From: CAKZML01 sp041571575
GTDB lineage: Bacteria > Pseudomonadota > Gammaproteobacteria > Steroidobacterales > BM003
Direction: 5' to 3'
DNA: 13,322 bases
Assembly: GCA_041571575.1 (NCBI GenBank)
Contig: JBFFTZ010000037.1
Span: 1-13,322 of the forward strand
Under the pieces are notes generated by a model. It made no database searches, was not told where the DNA came from, and worked only from the letters and a program-made list of their open reading frames with translations. Position numbers and translations under genes: made by a program. This document shows positions 7,066-13,322 of this stretch, in pieces (positions within the stretch are counted from its first letter, which is position 1; each line of letters opens with the position of its first letter).

Positions 7066-7625
7066 TGGGGCAAGGTCACGCCGATCTGCCCCTGGTACTT
7101 GCCACCCCTGTCCTTGTACGAGGTCTCGCAGACCTCATCTGATTCAAAGAACAACATCTGGGCAACACCCTCGTTGGCATAGATCTTCGCCGGCAGCGGT
7201 GTGGTATTGGAGAATTCCAGGGTTACATGACCTTCCCACTCCGGTTCCAGCGGCGTTACGTTCACGATGATCCCGCAACGCGCATAAGTGGATTTCCCCA
7301 GGCAGATGGTCAGTACATTACGCGGAATCCGGAAGTACTCCACGGTGCGCGCCAGGGCGAAAGAATTGGGCGGAATGATGCAGACATCCGCATTAACGTC
7401 CACAAAGCTGTTGGCGTCAAAATTCTTTGGATCCACCACCGCGGAATTGATATTGGTGAAGATCTTGAACTCGCCGGCACACCGCACGTCATAGCCGTAG
7501 CTTGAGGTGCCGTAGGAGACGATTCTTCCTTTCTCGTTTGTCCTGATCTGACCGGGCTCGAAGGGCTCAATCATTCCCTGTGCGCCGGCCATGCGTCGAA
7601 TCCACTTATCTGATTTTATGCTCAT
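7059..7625 (-). CDS. dcd: dCTP deaminase
   Basis: A 188-residue homotrimeric enzyme that deaminates dCTP to dUTP, the main route to dUMP and thymidylate in many gammaproteobacteria. Diagnostic parts are GTSSYGYDVR (39-48), IPPNSFALART (84-94), LGKSTYARCGIIVN (109-122) with the Ser and Arg of the active site, and TLEFSN (135-140) with the catalytic Glu137. Length is that of the monofunctional family rather than the bifunctional archaeal type. It starts four bases after the apbC stop with no clear Shine-Dalgarno, so it is probably translated by coupling to apbC. The end lies in a hairpin shared with the converging DUF3108 gene. Confidence 0.96.
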   Translation of the reverse strand: MSIKSDKWIRRMAGAQGMIEPFEPGQIRTNEKGRIVSYGTSSYGYDVRCAGEFKIFTNINSAVVDPKNFDANSFVDVNADVCIIPPNSFALARTVEYFRIPRNVLTICLGKSTYARCGIIVNVTPLEPEWEGHVTLEFSNTTPLPAKIYANEGVAQMLFFESDEVCETSYKDRGGKYQGQIGVTLPQT

Positions 7626-7629
7626 GTAA

Positions 7630-8724
7630 TCAACTGTTTTCTATAGAAATGTTAGGGAACAGGCGACTGTAGTCGCGGCCTTGCGCTGCCAGTTTGGCTG
7701 CCGCGCTGCGGGCGATCTCGCGATAGCGCAGCGCCAACGGTCCGTCCGGGTCCGCGACGACCGTGGGATGACCCGAGTCAGCTTCCTCACGAATGCGAAT
7801 ATCCAGAGGCAGCGAACCCAGCAGCGGAACATTGTATTGCTCAGCCATCGATGCGCCGCCACCGGTGCCGAAGATAGGTTCCTCGTTGCCACAGTTGCTG
7901 CAGATATGGGTGCTCATATTTTCCACCACACCCAGCACAGGAACGGACACCTTTTCAAACATTTTCAGTCCCTTGCGCGCATCCAGCAAGGCAATATCCT
8001 GGGGCGTGGTGACGATGATCGCGCCACTCACGGGCACTTGTTGTGACAGGGTCAGGGCGATGTCGCCGGTGCCCGGAGGCATGTCCACCACCAGATAATC
8101 CAGTTCGCTCCAGTTGGTGTCACCGATCAACTGGTTCAGAGCCGATGTCACCATAGGGCCTCGCCAAATCATTGGCTCCTCGTCATCGATCATGAAACCG
8201 ATGGACATACATTCCAAACCGTAGGCTTCCAGGGGATCGATGGACTTGCCATCCGGGGTTCCAGGACGGCGACCGGACAAACCCAGCATTCGCGGCTGGG
8301 AGGGTCCGTAAATATCTGCATCCAGCAAGCCCACAGTGGCGCCCTCTGCGATCAACGCCAGGGCCAGGTTCACTGACGTGGTTGACTTGCCCACGCCGCC
8401 CTTGCCGGAGGCAACAGCGACGATGTTCTTGATGGCCTTGATCGGCTTGAGATTACGCTGAACGGCGTGAGAGAGGATCTTCCAGGCGATCTCCACCTGC
8501 ACCTCGTTCACACCCTCCAAAGACCCCACAGCCTCGCGCGCCAGCTTTTCAAACTGCTCCCTGGCCCCTGCGGCCGGATAACCAAGTTCAATGTGAATCG
8601 AGGCAAGGCCCTGCTCGACCGTGGCCGACTTCACCCATTTCAATTCACCCAGGCTTTTGCCGGCATACGGGTCCTGAATTGCGCCAATCGCCTGCTGAAC
8701 CAGCTTGTTTACGTCTTGCTCCAT
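7630..8724 (-). CDS. apbC: Iron-sulfur cluster carrier ApbC/Mrp
   Basis: A 364-residue P-loop ATPase that binds and transfers Fe-S clusters to apoproteins. The N-terminal ~85 residues are a DUF59/MIP18-like domain (LVQQAIGAIQDPYAGKSLGE). The deviant Walker A is GKGGVGKST (107-115), followed by DADIYGPSQPRMLG (135-148) and the DMPPGTGD motif (214-221). The CxxC cluster ligands are Cys275 and Cys278 in HICSNCGNEEPIFG. All elements of a functional carrier are intact and the length is typical. It heads the apbC-dcd operon. In many gammaproteobacteria apbC is divergent from metG; here a kinase gene occupies the opposite side. Confidence 0.95.
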   Translation of the reverse strand: MEQDVNKLVQQAIGAIQDPYAGKSLGELKWVKSATVEQGLASIHIELGYPAAGAREQFEKLAREAVGSLEGVNEVQVEIAWKILSHAVQRNLKPIKAIKNIVAVASGKGGVGKSTTSVNLALALIAEGATVGLLDADIYGPSQPRMLGLSGRRPGTPDGKSIDPLEAYGLECMSIGFMIDDEEPMIWRGPMVTSALNQLIGDTNWSELDYLVVDMPPGTGDIALTLSQQVPVSGAIIVTTPQDIALLDARKGLKMFEKVSVPVLGVVENMSTHICSNCGNEEPIFGTGGGASMAEQYNVPLLGSLPLDIRIREEADSGHPTVVADPDGPLALRYREIARSAAAKLAAQGRDYSRLFPNISIENS

Positions 8725-8776
8725 CGAGATACCATTAACCCTTACTGCGCCAAGTCAGCATGTCCGAAAGCACGAG

Positions 8777-8782
8777 ATTGTA
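8777..8782 (-). promoter_or_regulatory. Candidate -10 element for apbC-dcd
   Basis: On the minus strand the hexamer reads TACAAT, five of six to the sigma-70 consensus, about 53 bases upstream of the apbC start. The best -35 candidate at 17-18 base spacing matches only half the consensus, so confidence is low. Confidence 0.35.
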
Positions 8783-8899
8783 CCCGAAACAGAGAAATCC
8801 TTACTATCCAATCCGCCAGGTCCCTTGCCTCAACCCTATGGACGGGTAAACTTGGTCGTCTGATTGAGACCGGTTCGACTTATAAGAGTTTGGTGGCTA

Positions 8900-8908
8900 T
8901 GGCATAAT
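8900..8908 (+). promoter_or_regulatory. Extended -10 promoter candidate for the kinase gene
   Basis: TGGCATAAT contains the TGn extension plus CATAAT, five of six to TATAAT. The -35 position (8880-8885, TTATAA) is poor, which is usual for extended -10 promoters. Transcription would begin near 8915, giving a leader of about 200 bases before the kinase start, with a strong hairpin at its very 5' end. Confidence 0.45.
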
Positions 8909-8920
8909 TTGCCGAACTGT

Positions 8921-8946
8921 GGCCGGGTGGGTAAAGAGCCCGGGCC
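8921..8946 (+). other. GC-rich leader hairpin upstream of the kinase
   Basis: GGCCGGGT (8921-8928) pairs with GCCCGGGCC (8938-8946) leaving one bulged G and a nine-base loop GGGTAAAGA. Further downstream AGGCG (8959-8963) can pair with CGCCT (8973-8977), while the same CGCC could instead pair with GGCG (8981-8984). These mutually exclusive helices are compatible with a regulatory leader but are also easy to obtain in GC-rich sequence. No T-run follows, so it is not a standard terminator. Confidence 0.4.
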
Positions 8947-8997
8947 ATGCATACCGCCAGGCGAAACAGGGACGCCTCGGGGCGCAAAACCAGTTAA

Positions 8998-9123
8998 ATG
9001 AAGCTTGTTAAGGACATATTTGTGATGTGTAACCCACGTCCAGAGATCTTCAGTGAACTCGGCAGTCACGGCGAAGACCACGGCTGTTGCCAATTCCCGG
9101 GGTCACGCGGCTACTTATGCTGA
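8998..9123 (+). CDS. Possible 41-residue leader ORF overlapping the kinase start
   Basis: ATG at 8998 opens a frame of 41 codons ending at TGA 9121-9123. It begins MKLVKDIFVMCNPRPE and contains four cysteines, including a CC pair. Its stop overlaps the kinase ATG at 9117 in a different frame and precedes the second kinase ATG at 9126 by two bases. The kinase has no good Shine-Dalgarno of its own, so translational coupling through this ORF is possible. The ORF also lacks a clear ribosome site and matches no family I know, so it may be fortuitous. Confidence 0.25.
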   Translation: MKLVKDIFVMCNPRPEIFSELGSHGEDHGCCQFPGSRGYLC

Positions 9124-11495
9124 AAATGTTTGGATCATTAAGAGCTGAAAAGCTCATTGCCCAGCTGATTGATAGCGCGGAGGAAGATTCTGCGCGGAGC
9201 AACAAGGCTGTTGAGGCCTTGACCAAGGTGGGTGGTGCTGCGGTGCCCAGGCTGATCGCCGCCCTGGAGCACAGCAACAAGAAAGAGACGGTACTGATTG
9301 TCGAGGTACTGTCCAATGTACTCAACGCCAAGACCTTGAGCCAGTTCGTAGAGGGACTGAAAAGCTCCAATCAGCGCATTATTTCCGGCCTCGCCTGGGC
9401 CATGAGCACCAACCAGCAATTTGATCCCAACAAGTTGCTGCCCCTGCTCGCTGATTCGGAGATAAACAAGGCCGGTGTCATTGTAGTTCTGTCTGCACAT
9501 AAAAAGCGGCTGAATCTGCGGGATTTGCTCACAATTGTTTATGAACTTGAGCCCCAGCATAAAGCGGCCCTGTTCAAGATCATCGGGGAAATGGTCGATG
9601 AGTCCATGGTCCCCGAGTTGCTGAACCGGCTTGAAGGCAAGGACACCCTGGTGCGAGTGCACCTTATGACCATCCTGTCCAGGTTCAATATGCCTTCGGT
9701 ACATCGGGCCCTGGAGAAACAACTCTCCAATCGCAACAAACTGGTCAAACAGGCCGCCCTCAGCGCCCTGGAAAAGGTCCCCGGCGGTGTCGACATTCAG
9801 ACACTTTGCGCCCTGTTGCAGGATCCGGAACTGGACGTGCAGGACAAGGCCGTGGACGTGATCATCGCCCAGCGCCACCCGGATACGGTCAAGTACCTGG
9901 TTGAAGTCCTGAAGGACGAATCGGAATACGCCAGACGCTCAGCGGTCGAGGTTCTCAACGAACTCGGCGATGTGGACTCCATCAAGTACCTCCTGGATGC
10001 CATCAAGGACGAGGACTGGTGGGTTCGCTCCCGGGCCGGAGACGCCCTGGCAAAGATTGGCGGACAAAAGGTCGTGGAAGCCGTGCTGGTCCTGGTGCAG
10101 GACGAGGATGAAGAAATCCGGCGCTCGGCGGTAGAAATTCTCAATTCCACCAAGGATGAACGGGCAGTTAACCACCTGATCAACGCCACCGAGGACAAGG
10201 ACTGGTGGGTGAAAGAGCGCTCTGCCGATGCCTTGGCTGAAATTGGTGACAAGAGGGCGATTCCGGCACTGAGAAAAATGCTTACCGGTGATCCGCGCTC
10301 TATTCCAGCCGGAATCAGGGCCCTGACCAAGTTGGGAGATCACGGTGCCGTGGATGACCTGGTGAAATTACTGGCCAGCCCGGAGAGGGAAATCAAGATC
10401 GAGGCAGTCAAGGCCCTCTCGTCGCTGTCGGAGGAGTCCCAGGCAAATACCATCCGGGCAAGTCTGGCCAGCTTGAACACCGGGCAGGACAGTTCCGTAA
10501 ACAAGGCGGTGTCCTCGGCCATCTCGAACCTGGACGACCGCTTCTCCCCCACCGCTATTGCAGCCCGGGAAGACGCAGAGAAATTCGTGGAGCCAGCCAA
10601 GACCTTGCTCATCGACAGCAAGGATATCCAGGAAGTCATAGAGCAGCAGAAAGCGCCCAGCCTGGATATTTCCACCCTCAATCCCGGCGACATAGTGGAG
10701 GGGCGTTACAAGTATCTGCAGAAGATCGGCAAGGGCGCATTCGGCACCGTGTTACTGATGGAAGACACGGTCGTAGACGAACAACTGATCCTGAAGTTCT
10801 TGAATCCCAACGTTTCTTCAGACGAGGAAATGTTGCAGCGCTTCGTGCATGAATTGCGCTATTCACGAAAGATCACCCACAAAAACGTCATTCGAATTTA
10901 TGACTTCTTACACCTGGGCGGTCATTACGCCATCTCTATGGAGTACTTCCCGTCCCACACCCTGGGGCAGGAAACTGACGGAAAACCGATGCCAATCAGC
11001 AAGGCCGTGGGCTTCGCCATGGACATCGCCACCGGGATGGCTGTGGCTCACCAGGCCGGCATCGTGCATCGTGATTTGAAGCCCGCAAACATTTTGATTA
11101 ACGATGAAGGCTTGCTGAAGATCGTGGATTTTGGCGTTGCCGCGGCTCGCTCCAGTGGAGACACCCAGCTCACCAAAACCGGTTATGTTATTGGCTCGCC
11201 AAAGTACATGGCACCGGAGCAAATCCTTGGTAAAAAGGTGGATGAGAAGGCCGACATTTACAGTGTTGGCGTGATATTGTACGAAATGCTTACGGGAGTA
11301 CCTCCGTATACCAAGGGCGACCATATGTCGGTCATGTACCAACATGTCCAGGGCAATGCCCAGACAGCAAGGCAGTTGAACGCTGAGATCCCGGAAGAAC
11401 TGGATTCTGCAATCTCAAAGGCCATGCGGGTAGATCGGAGCAAGAGATACGCCTCCATGGACCAGTTCAAGAAGGCGATAGAAGCATTTAACTAG
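9117..11495 (+). CDS. HEAT-repeat Ser/Thr protein kinase
   Basis: A 792-residue soluble Hanks-type kinase without transmembrane segment or signal peptide. Residues 1 to about 465 form a HEAT (PBS-lyase-like) helical array with 31-residue units; a DWWV unit recurs at 300-303 and 362-365, exactly 62 residues apart. A linker of about 60 residues leads to the kinase domain (about 525-792). That domain has the Gly loop GKGAFG (538-543), ATP-anchoring Lys560, probable helix C Glu579, HRDLKPAN (651-658) with catalytic Asp653, DFG (671-673) and APE (699-701), with a Thr/Ser-rich activation segment between. All catalytic residues are present, so activity is expected. TTG 9087 and ATG 9126 are alternative starts. 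It lies 47 bases before a pilT-like gene on the same strand, so the target may be pilus-related; this is inference. Confidence 0.92.
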   Translation: MLKMFGSLRAEKLIAQLIDSAEEDSARSNKAVEALTKVGGAAVPRLIAALEHSNKKETVLIVEVLSNVLNAKTLSQFVEGLKSSNQRIISGLAWAMSTNQQFDPNKLLPLLADSEINKAGVIVVLSAHKKRLNLRDLLTIVYELEPQHKAALFKIIGEMVDESMVPELLNRLEGKDTLVRVHLMTILSRFNMPSVHRALEKQLSNRNKLVKQAALSALEKVPGGVDIQTLCALLQDPELDVQDKAVDVIIAQRHPDTVKYLVEVLKDESEYARRSAVEVLNELGDVDSIKYLLDAIKDEDWWVRSRAGDALAKIGGQKVVEAVLVLVQDEDEEIRRSAVEILNSTKDERAVNHLINATEDKDWWVKERSADALAEIGDKRAIPALRKMLTGDPRSIPAGIRALTKLGDHGAVDDLVKLLASPEREIKIEAVKALSSLSEESQANTIRASLASLNTGQDSSVNKAVSSAISNLDDRFSPTAIAAREDAEKFVEPAKTLLIDSKDIQEVIEQQKAPSLDISTLNPGDIVEGRYKYLQKIGKGAFGTVLLMEDTVVDEQLILKFLNPNVSSDEEMLQRFVHELRYSRKITHKNVIRIYDFLHLGGHYAISMEYFPSHTLGQETDGKPMPISKAVGFAMDIATGMAVAHQAGIVHRDLKPANILINDEGLLKIVDFGVAAARSSGDTQLTKTGYVIGSPKYMAPEQILGKKVDEKADIYSVGVILYEMLTGVPPYTKGDHMSVMYQHVQGNAQTARQLNAEIPEELDSAISKAMRVDRSKRYASMDQFKKAIEAFN

Positions 11496-11505
11496 CCGTT
11501 CCTGG

Positions 11506-11542
11506 TTGTCACTGCGATGCCAGGTGCGGCACAGGGTGACAA
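11506..11542 (+). promoter_or_regulatory. Nested hairpin abutting the PilT-like start codon
   Basis: TTGTCAC (11506-11512) and GTGACAA (11536-11542) are perfect complements, and inside them TGCC (11518-11521) pairs with GGCA (11528-11531). The right arm ends at the base before the ATG at 11543, and the likely ribosome site AGGG (11533-11536) lies in the internal loop and stem edge. The left arm begins ten bases after the kinase stop. Folding could limit ribosome access to the pilT-like gene unless opened by ribosomes finishing the kinase. Confidence 0.5.
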
Positions 11543-12637
11543 ATGGCTAGACTAGACTCATTTCTCAAACTCGGCTTGGCCCAGGGCTGTTCAGATGTTC
11601 ATCTGGCAGTGGGCATTCCCCCAATGCTTCGAATGTTCGGCGAACTCATGCCGATCAAGTTCCGCGACTTGAGCGAATCGGAGCTGGAAACCTATATCTA
11701 CGAAGTACTGACTCCCAAGCAGAAGGATTGGTTCGACGCCGGACAGGACCTGGATTTTTCCTATGTCTCCGAAGATGGCGGCCGTTACAGGGCCAATATC
11801 TACCGCAAGGAAACTGGCCTGGGCGCCACCTTCAGGAATATTCCTGGCGACATCCCTGTCCTGGAAAATCTCGGACTACCTGAGGTCGTGCCGAAATTAT
11901 GTGACTACCACCAGGGTATGGTGCTGGTTACCGGCTCCACCGGTACCGGCAAATCTACTACCCTTGCGTCGATGATTGATTTCATCAACACCACTCGCTC
12001 GGTCAACATCATCAGCCTCGAGGACCCTATCGAATTTGTGCATCGAAGCAAAAAATCGCAAGTAATCCAGCGTGAAGTTGGCACCCATGTCCCCAGTTTT
12101 GCAGAAGGGGTGCGCGCCGCTATGCGTGAAGACCCCGACGTTATCCTGGTTGGCGAACTGCGTGACGCCGAAACTATTTCGATGGCCATGACCGCTGCCG
12201 AGACTGGACACCTGGTCCTGGGAACGTTGCATACCACCAGCGCAGTTAAAACCGTGGACCGGATCGTGGACGCCCTGCCTTCAGACGAGCGGGAGCAGAC
12301 CAAGAGCTTCCTGTCGCAAAGCCTGCTTGCGGTGCTGTCACAGTTCCTGATTCGGACCCCGGACGGTCGCGGTCGCAAGGCCATTGTTGAAACCCTGATA
12401 ATGACCAAAGCCATTGCCAAGCTAATCATGACTGATCAAACCCACCAGATTCCTGCGCAATTGCAGACCGGGCGTGACAAAGGCATGCAACTGCTGGATC
12501 AGTCCTTGTTGCAAGCGATCCAGGCCAAGGAGATTGATCCGGATGACGCCTACAATTATGCGGTGGATAAAAAGCAGTTCCAGCGATTCGTTACTGACAC
12601 ATCAATTCTTCCCAAGGTCGACCTGGTTGATTCCTGA
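11543..12637 (+). CDS. PilT-family type IV pilus retraction ATPase
   Basis: A 364-residue hexameric secretion-type ATPase expected to drive pilus retraction at the inner membrane base. The N-terminal PAS-like domain includes GCSDVHLAVGIPPMLR. Core motifs are complete: Walker A GSTGTGKST (131-139), Asp box ISLEDPIEFVH (157-167), Walker B DPDVILVGELRD (197-208) and His box AETGHLVLGTLHTTSA (219-234). The C-terminal motif that reads AIRNLI in canonical PilT is AIAKLI here (290-295), and the protein is about 20 residues longer than the usual 344. It is therefore a divergent PilT paralogue rather than certainly the main motor, and no symbol is assigned. It follows the kinase gene and precedes a second ATPase gene by 20 bases. 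Confidence 0.9.
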   Translation: MARLDSFLKLGLAQGCSDVHLAVGIPPMLRMFGELMPIKFRDLSESELETYIYEVLTPKQKDWFDAGQDLDFSYVSEDGGRYRANIYRKETGLGATFRNIPGDIPVLENLGLPEVVPKLCDYHQGMVLVTGSTGTGKSTTLASMIDFINTTRSVNIISLEDPIEFVHRSKKSQVIQREVGTHVPSFAEGVRAAMREDPDVILVGELRDAETISMAMTAAETGHLVLGTLHTTSAVKTVDRIVDALPSDEREQTKSFLSQSLLAVLSQFLIRTPDGRGRKAIVETLIMTKAIAKLIMTDQTHQIPAQLQTGRDKGMQLLDQSLLQAIQAKEIDPDDAYNYAVDKKQFQRFVTDTSILPKVDLVDS

Positions 12638-12657
12638 GCAGGCATAGGAGAGGACAC

Positions 12658-13322
12658 GTGGCAGCAATAGACTCATACCTCAAGCGCCTGGTCGAGAACG
12701 GCGGCTCGGATTTGCACTTCCTTGCGGGTGATCCACCGCGCGTTCGTGTTAACGGTGACCTGAGACACCTGGAAGATGCCGCGATTGAGCCGGCTACGGC
12801 GAAGGAAATGCTGGAAGAAATTCTACCGGCGACAGCGCGTAAGGCACTGGACGAACACGACGGTGCCGACTTTGCCCATGAAATCGCGGGCATTGGACGT
12901 TTCAGGGTAAATGTGATGCGCCATCTAAATGGCCTGGGCGGCGTATTCAGGGCCATTCCCTCTTCTGCCAAGACGCTGCAAGAACTTAACATGCCCAGCG
13001 TGATCTACAGCCTGTGCAAGCACAAGAGCGGCTTGATACTGGTTACCGGGAAAACCGGCTCGGGCAAATCCACCACCCTGGCTGCAATCCTTGATGCCAT
13101 TAACCGTCGAATGAAGGGGCATATCCTCACTATTGAGGACCCGATCGAATTTATACATCCACGTCGCAACTGCCTGATCAGCCAGCGAGAAGTCGGAGTG
13201 CATACGAAGTCTTTCGCCGCCGCTCTGCATTCGGCATTGCGTGAAGACCCTGACGTGATACTGGTGGGCGAGCTGCGTGACCTGGAGACCATGTCTATTG
13301 CCGTTACCGCTGCCGAAATGGG
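12658..13322 (+). CDS. Second PilT/PilU-family ATPase (3' end outside window)
   Basis: The frame opens at GTG 12658 after a good Shine-Dalgarno (GGAG 12647-12650, GAGG 12650-12653) and runs to the window edge, 221 codons. The N terminus (MAAIDSYLKR, then GGSDLHFLAGDPP) resembles the preceding protein. Walker A GKTGSGKST (131-139), ILTIEDPIEFIH and Walker B DPDVILVGELRD (from 197) are intact, at the same positions as in the first ATPase. The His box is cut off after AAEMG. In tandem order this would be the PilU position, but PilU identity depends on the unseen C terminus; Asp and Walker boxes are closer to PilT consensus. Probably co-transcribed with the kinase and first ATPase. Confidence 0.9.
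   Translation, partial: MAAIDSYLKRLVENGGSDLHFLAGDPPRVRVNGDLRHLEDAAIEPATAKEMLEEILPATARKALDEHDGADFAHEIAGIGRFRVNVMRHLNGLGGVFRAIPSSAKTLQELNMPSVIYSLCKHKSGLILVTGKTGSGKSTTLAAILDAINRRMKGHILTIEDPIEFIHPRRNCLISQREVGVHTKSFAAALHSALREDPDVILVGELRDLETMSIAVTAAEM

Larger units (their letters stand above)
8725..9116. other. 392-base region without a recognised gene between apbC and the kinase
   Basis: The apbC-proximal part (to about 8850) holds the apbC promoter candidate. The kinase-proximal part holds an extended -10, a GC-rich hairpin, further pairing segments and a 41-codon ORF, all listed separately. No metG remnant and no tRNA was found. The 8836-9093 minus frame (85 codons) and the 8467-8907 plus frame look like chance openings without family resemblance. 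Confidence 0.6.

Noticed and set aside
8866..8885. tRNA T-arm-like GGTTCGACT
   Set aside because: No five-base stem flanks the loop and no acceptor, D or anticodon arms were found around it.
8895..8915. Sigma-54 promoter in TGGCATAATTTGC
   Set aside because: GG and GC are separated by 8 bases instead of the required 10; an extended -10 reading fits better.
8947..9000. Resemblance to the cyclic-di-GMP-I (GEMM) riboswitch, from GCATACC and GGGGCGCAAAACC
   Set aside because: The core segments are mutated relative to GCAAACC and GGGACGCAAAGCC, and the third helix and tetraloop receptor are not found. A covariance-model search would decide.
9138..9878. 246-codon minus-strand open frame inside the kinase gene
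   Set aside because: Antisense to the HEAT repeats; its repetitive composition mirrors the repeat gene, with no ribosome site or domain.

Overview
The window reads as a typical gammaproteobacterial chromosome segment. It is moderately GC-rich, densely coded and often uses GTG starts. From memory, unchecked, the core order resembles Pseudomonas and relatives: purN-purM, DUF2066, hda, DUF2069, wrbA, arsC. The species cannot be named from the sequence. No rRNA, tRNA, CRISPR array, insertion sequence or phage gene was seen.

Layout. At 2-73 is the tail of an unidentified plus-strand gene. It converges on a minus-strand pair, a DUF4398-type lipoprotein (393-707) and acylphosphatase (94-381). Diverging from that pair is a plus-strand operon: an ArsC-like reductase (828-1172), a WrbA-like NAD(P)H:quinone oxidoreductase (1173-1775) and a DUF2069 membrane protein (1772-2110). 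It runs stop-codon-to-stop-codon into a minus-strand operon: DUF2066 exported protein, CDP-alcohol phosphatidyltransferase, then Hda (2111-4394). These three are chained by two GTGA overlaps. Divergent from them is the purine pair purM-purN, followed by an exported DUF3108 protein (4512-7012). Then come the minus-strand genes apbC/mrp and dcd (7059-8724).

The last third is the least ordinary part. After a 392-base region without a recognised gene lies a 792-residue soluble Hanks-type Ser/Thr kinase, whose first ~465 residues are a HEAT-repeat array. It is followed on the same strand by two PilT-family retraction ATPases, the second cut by the window edge. The layout suggests a kinase-plus-pilus-motor module. 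The kinase may act on the motors or on a pilus-related partner; that link is inference from gene order. Three RNA-level features accompany it: an extended -10 promoter with a GC-rich leader hairpin, a 41-codon ORF whose stop overlaps the kinase start, and a nested hairpin directly against the first PilT start codon.

The remaining genes are housekeeping: purine synthesis (PurM, PurN), dUMP supply (Dcd), Fe-S cluster delivery (ApbC), control of replication initiation (Hda) and phospholipid synthesis.
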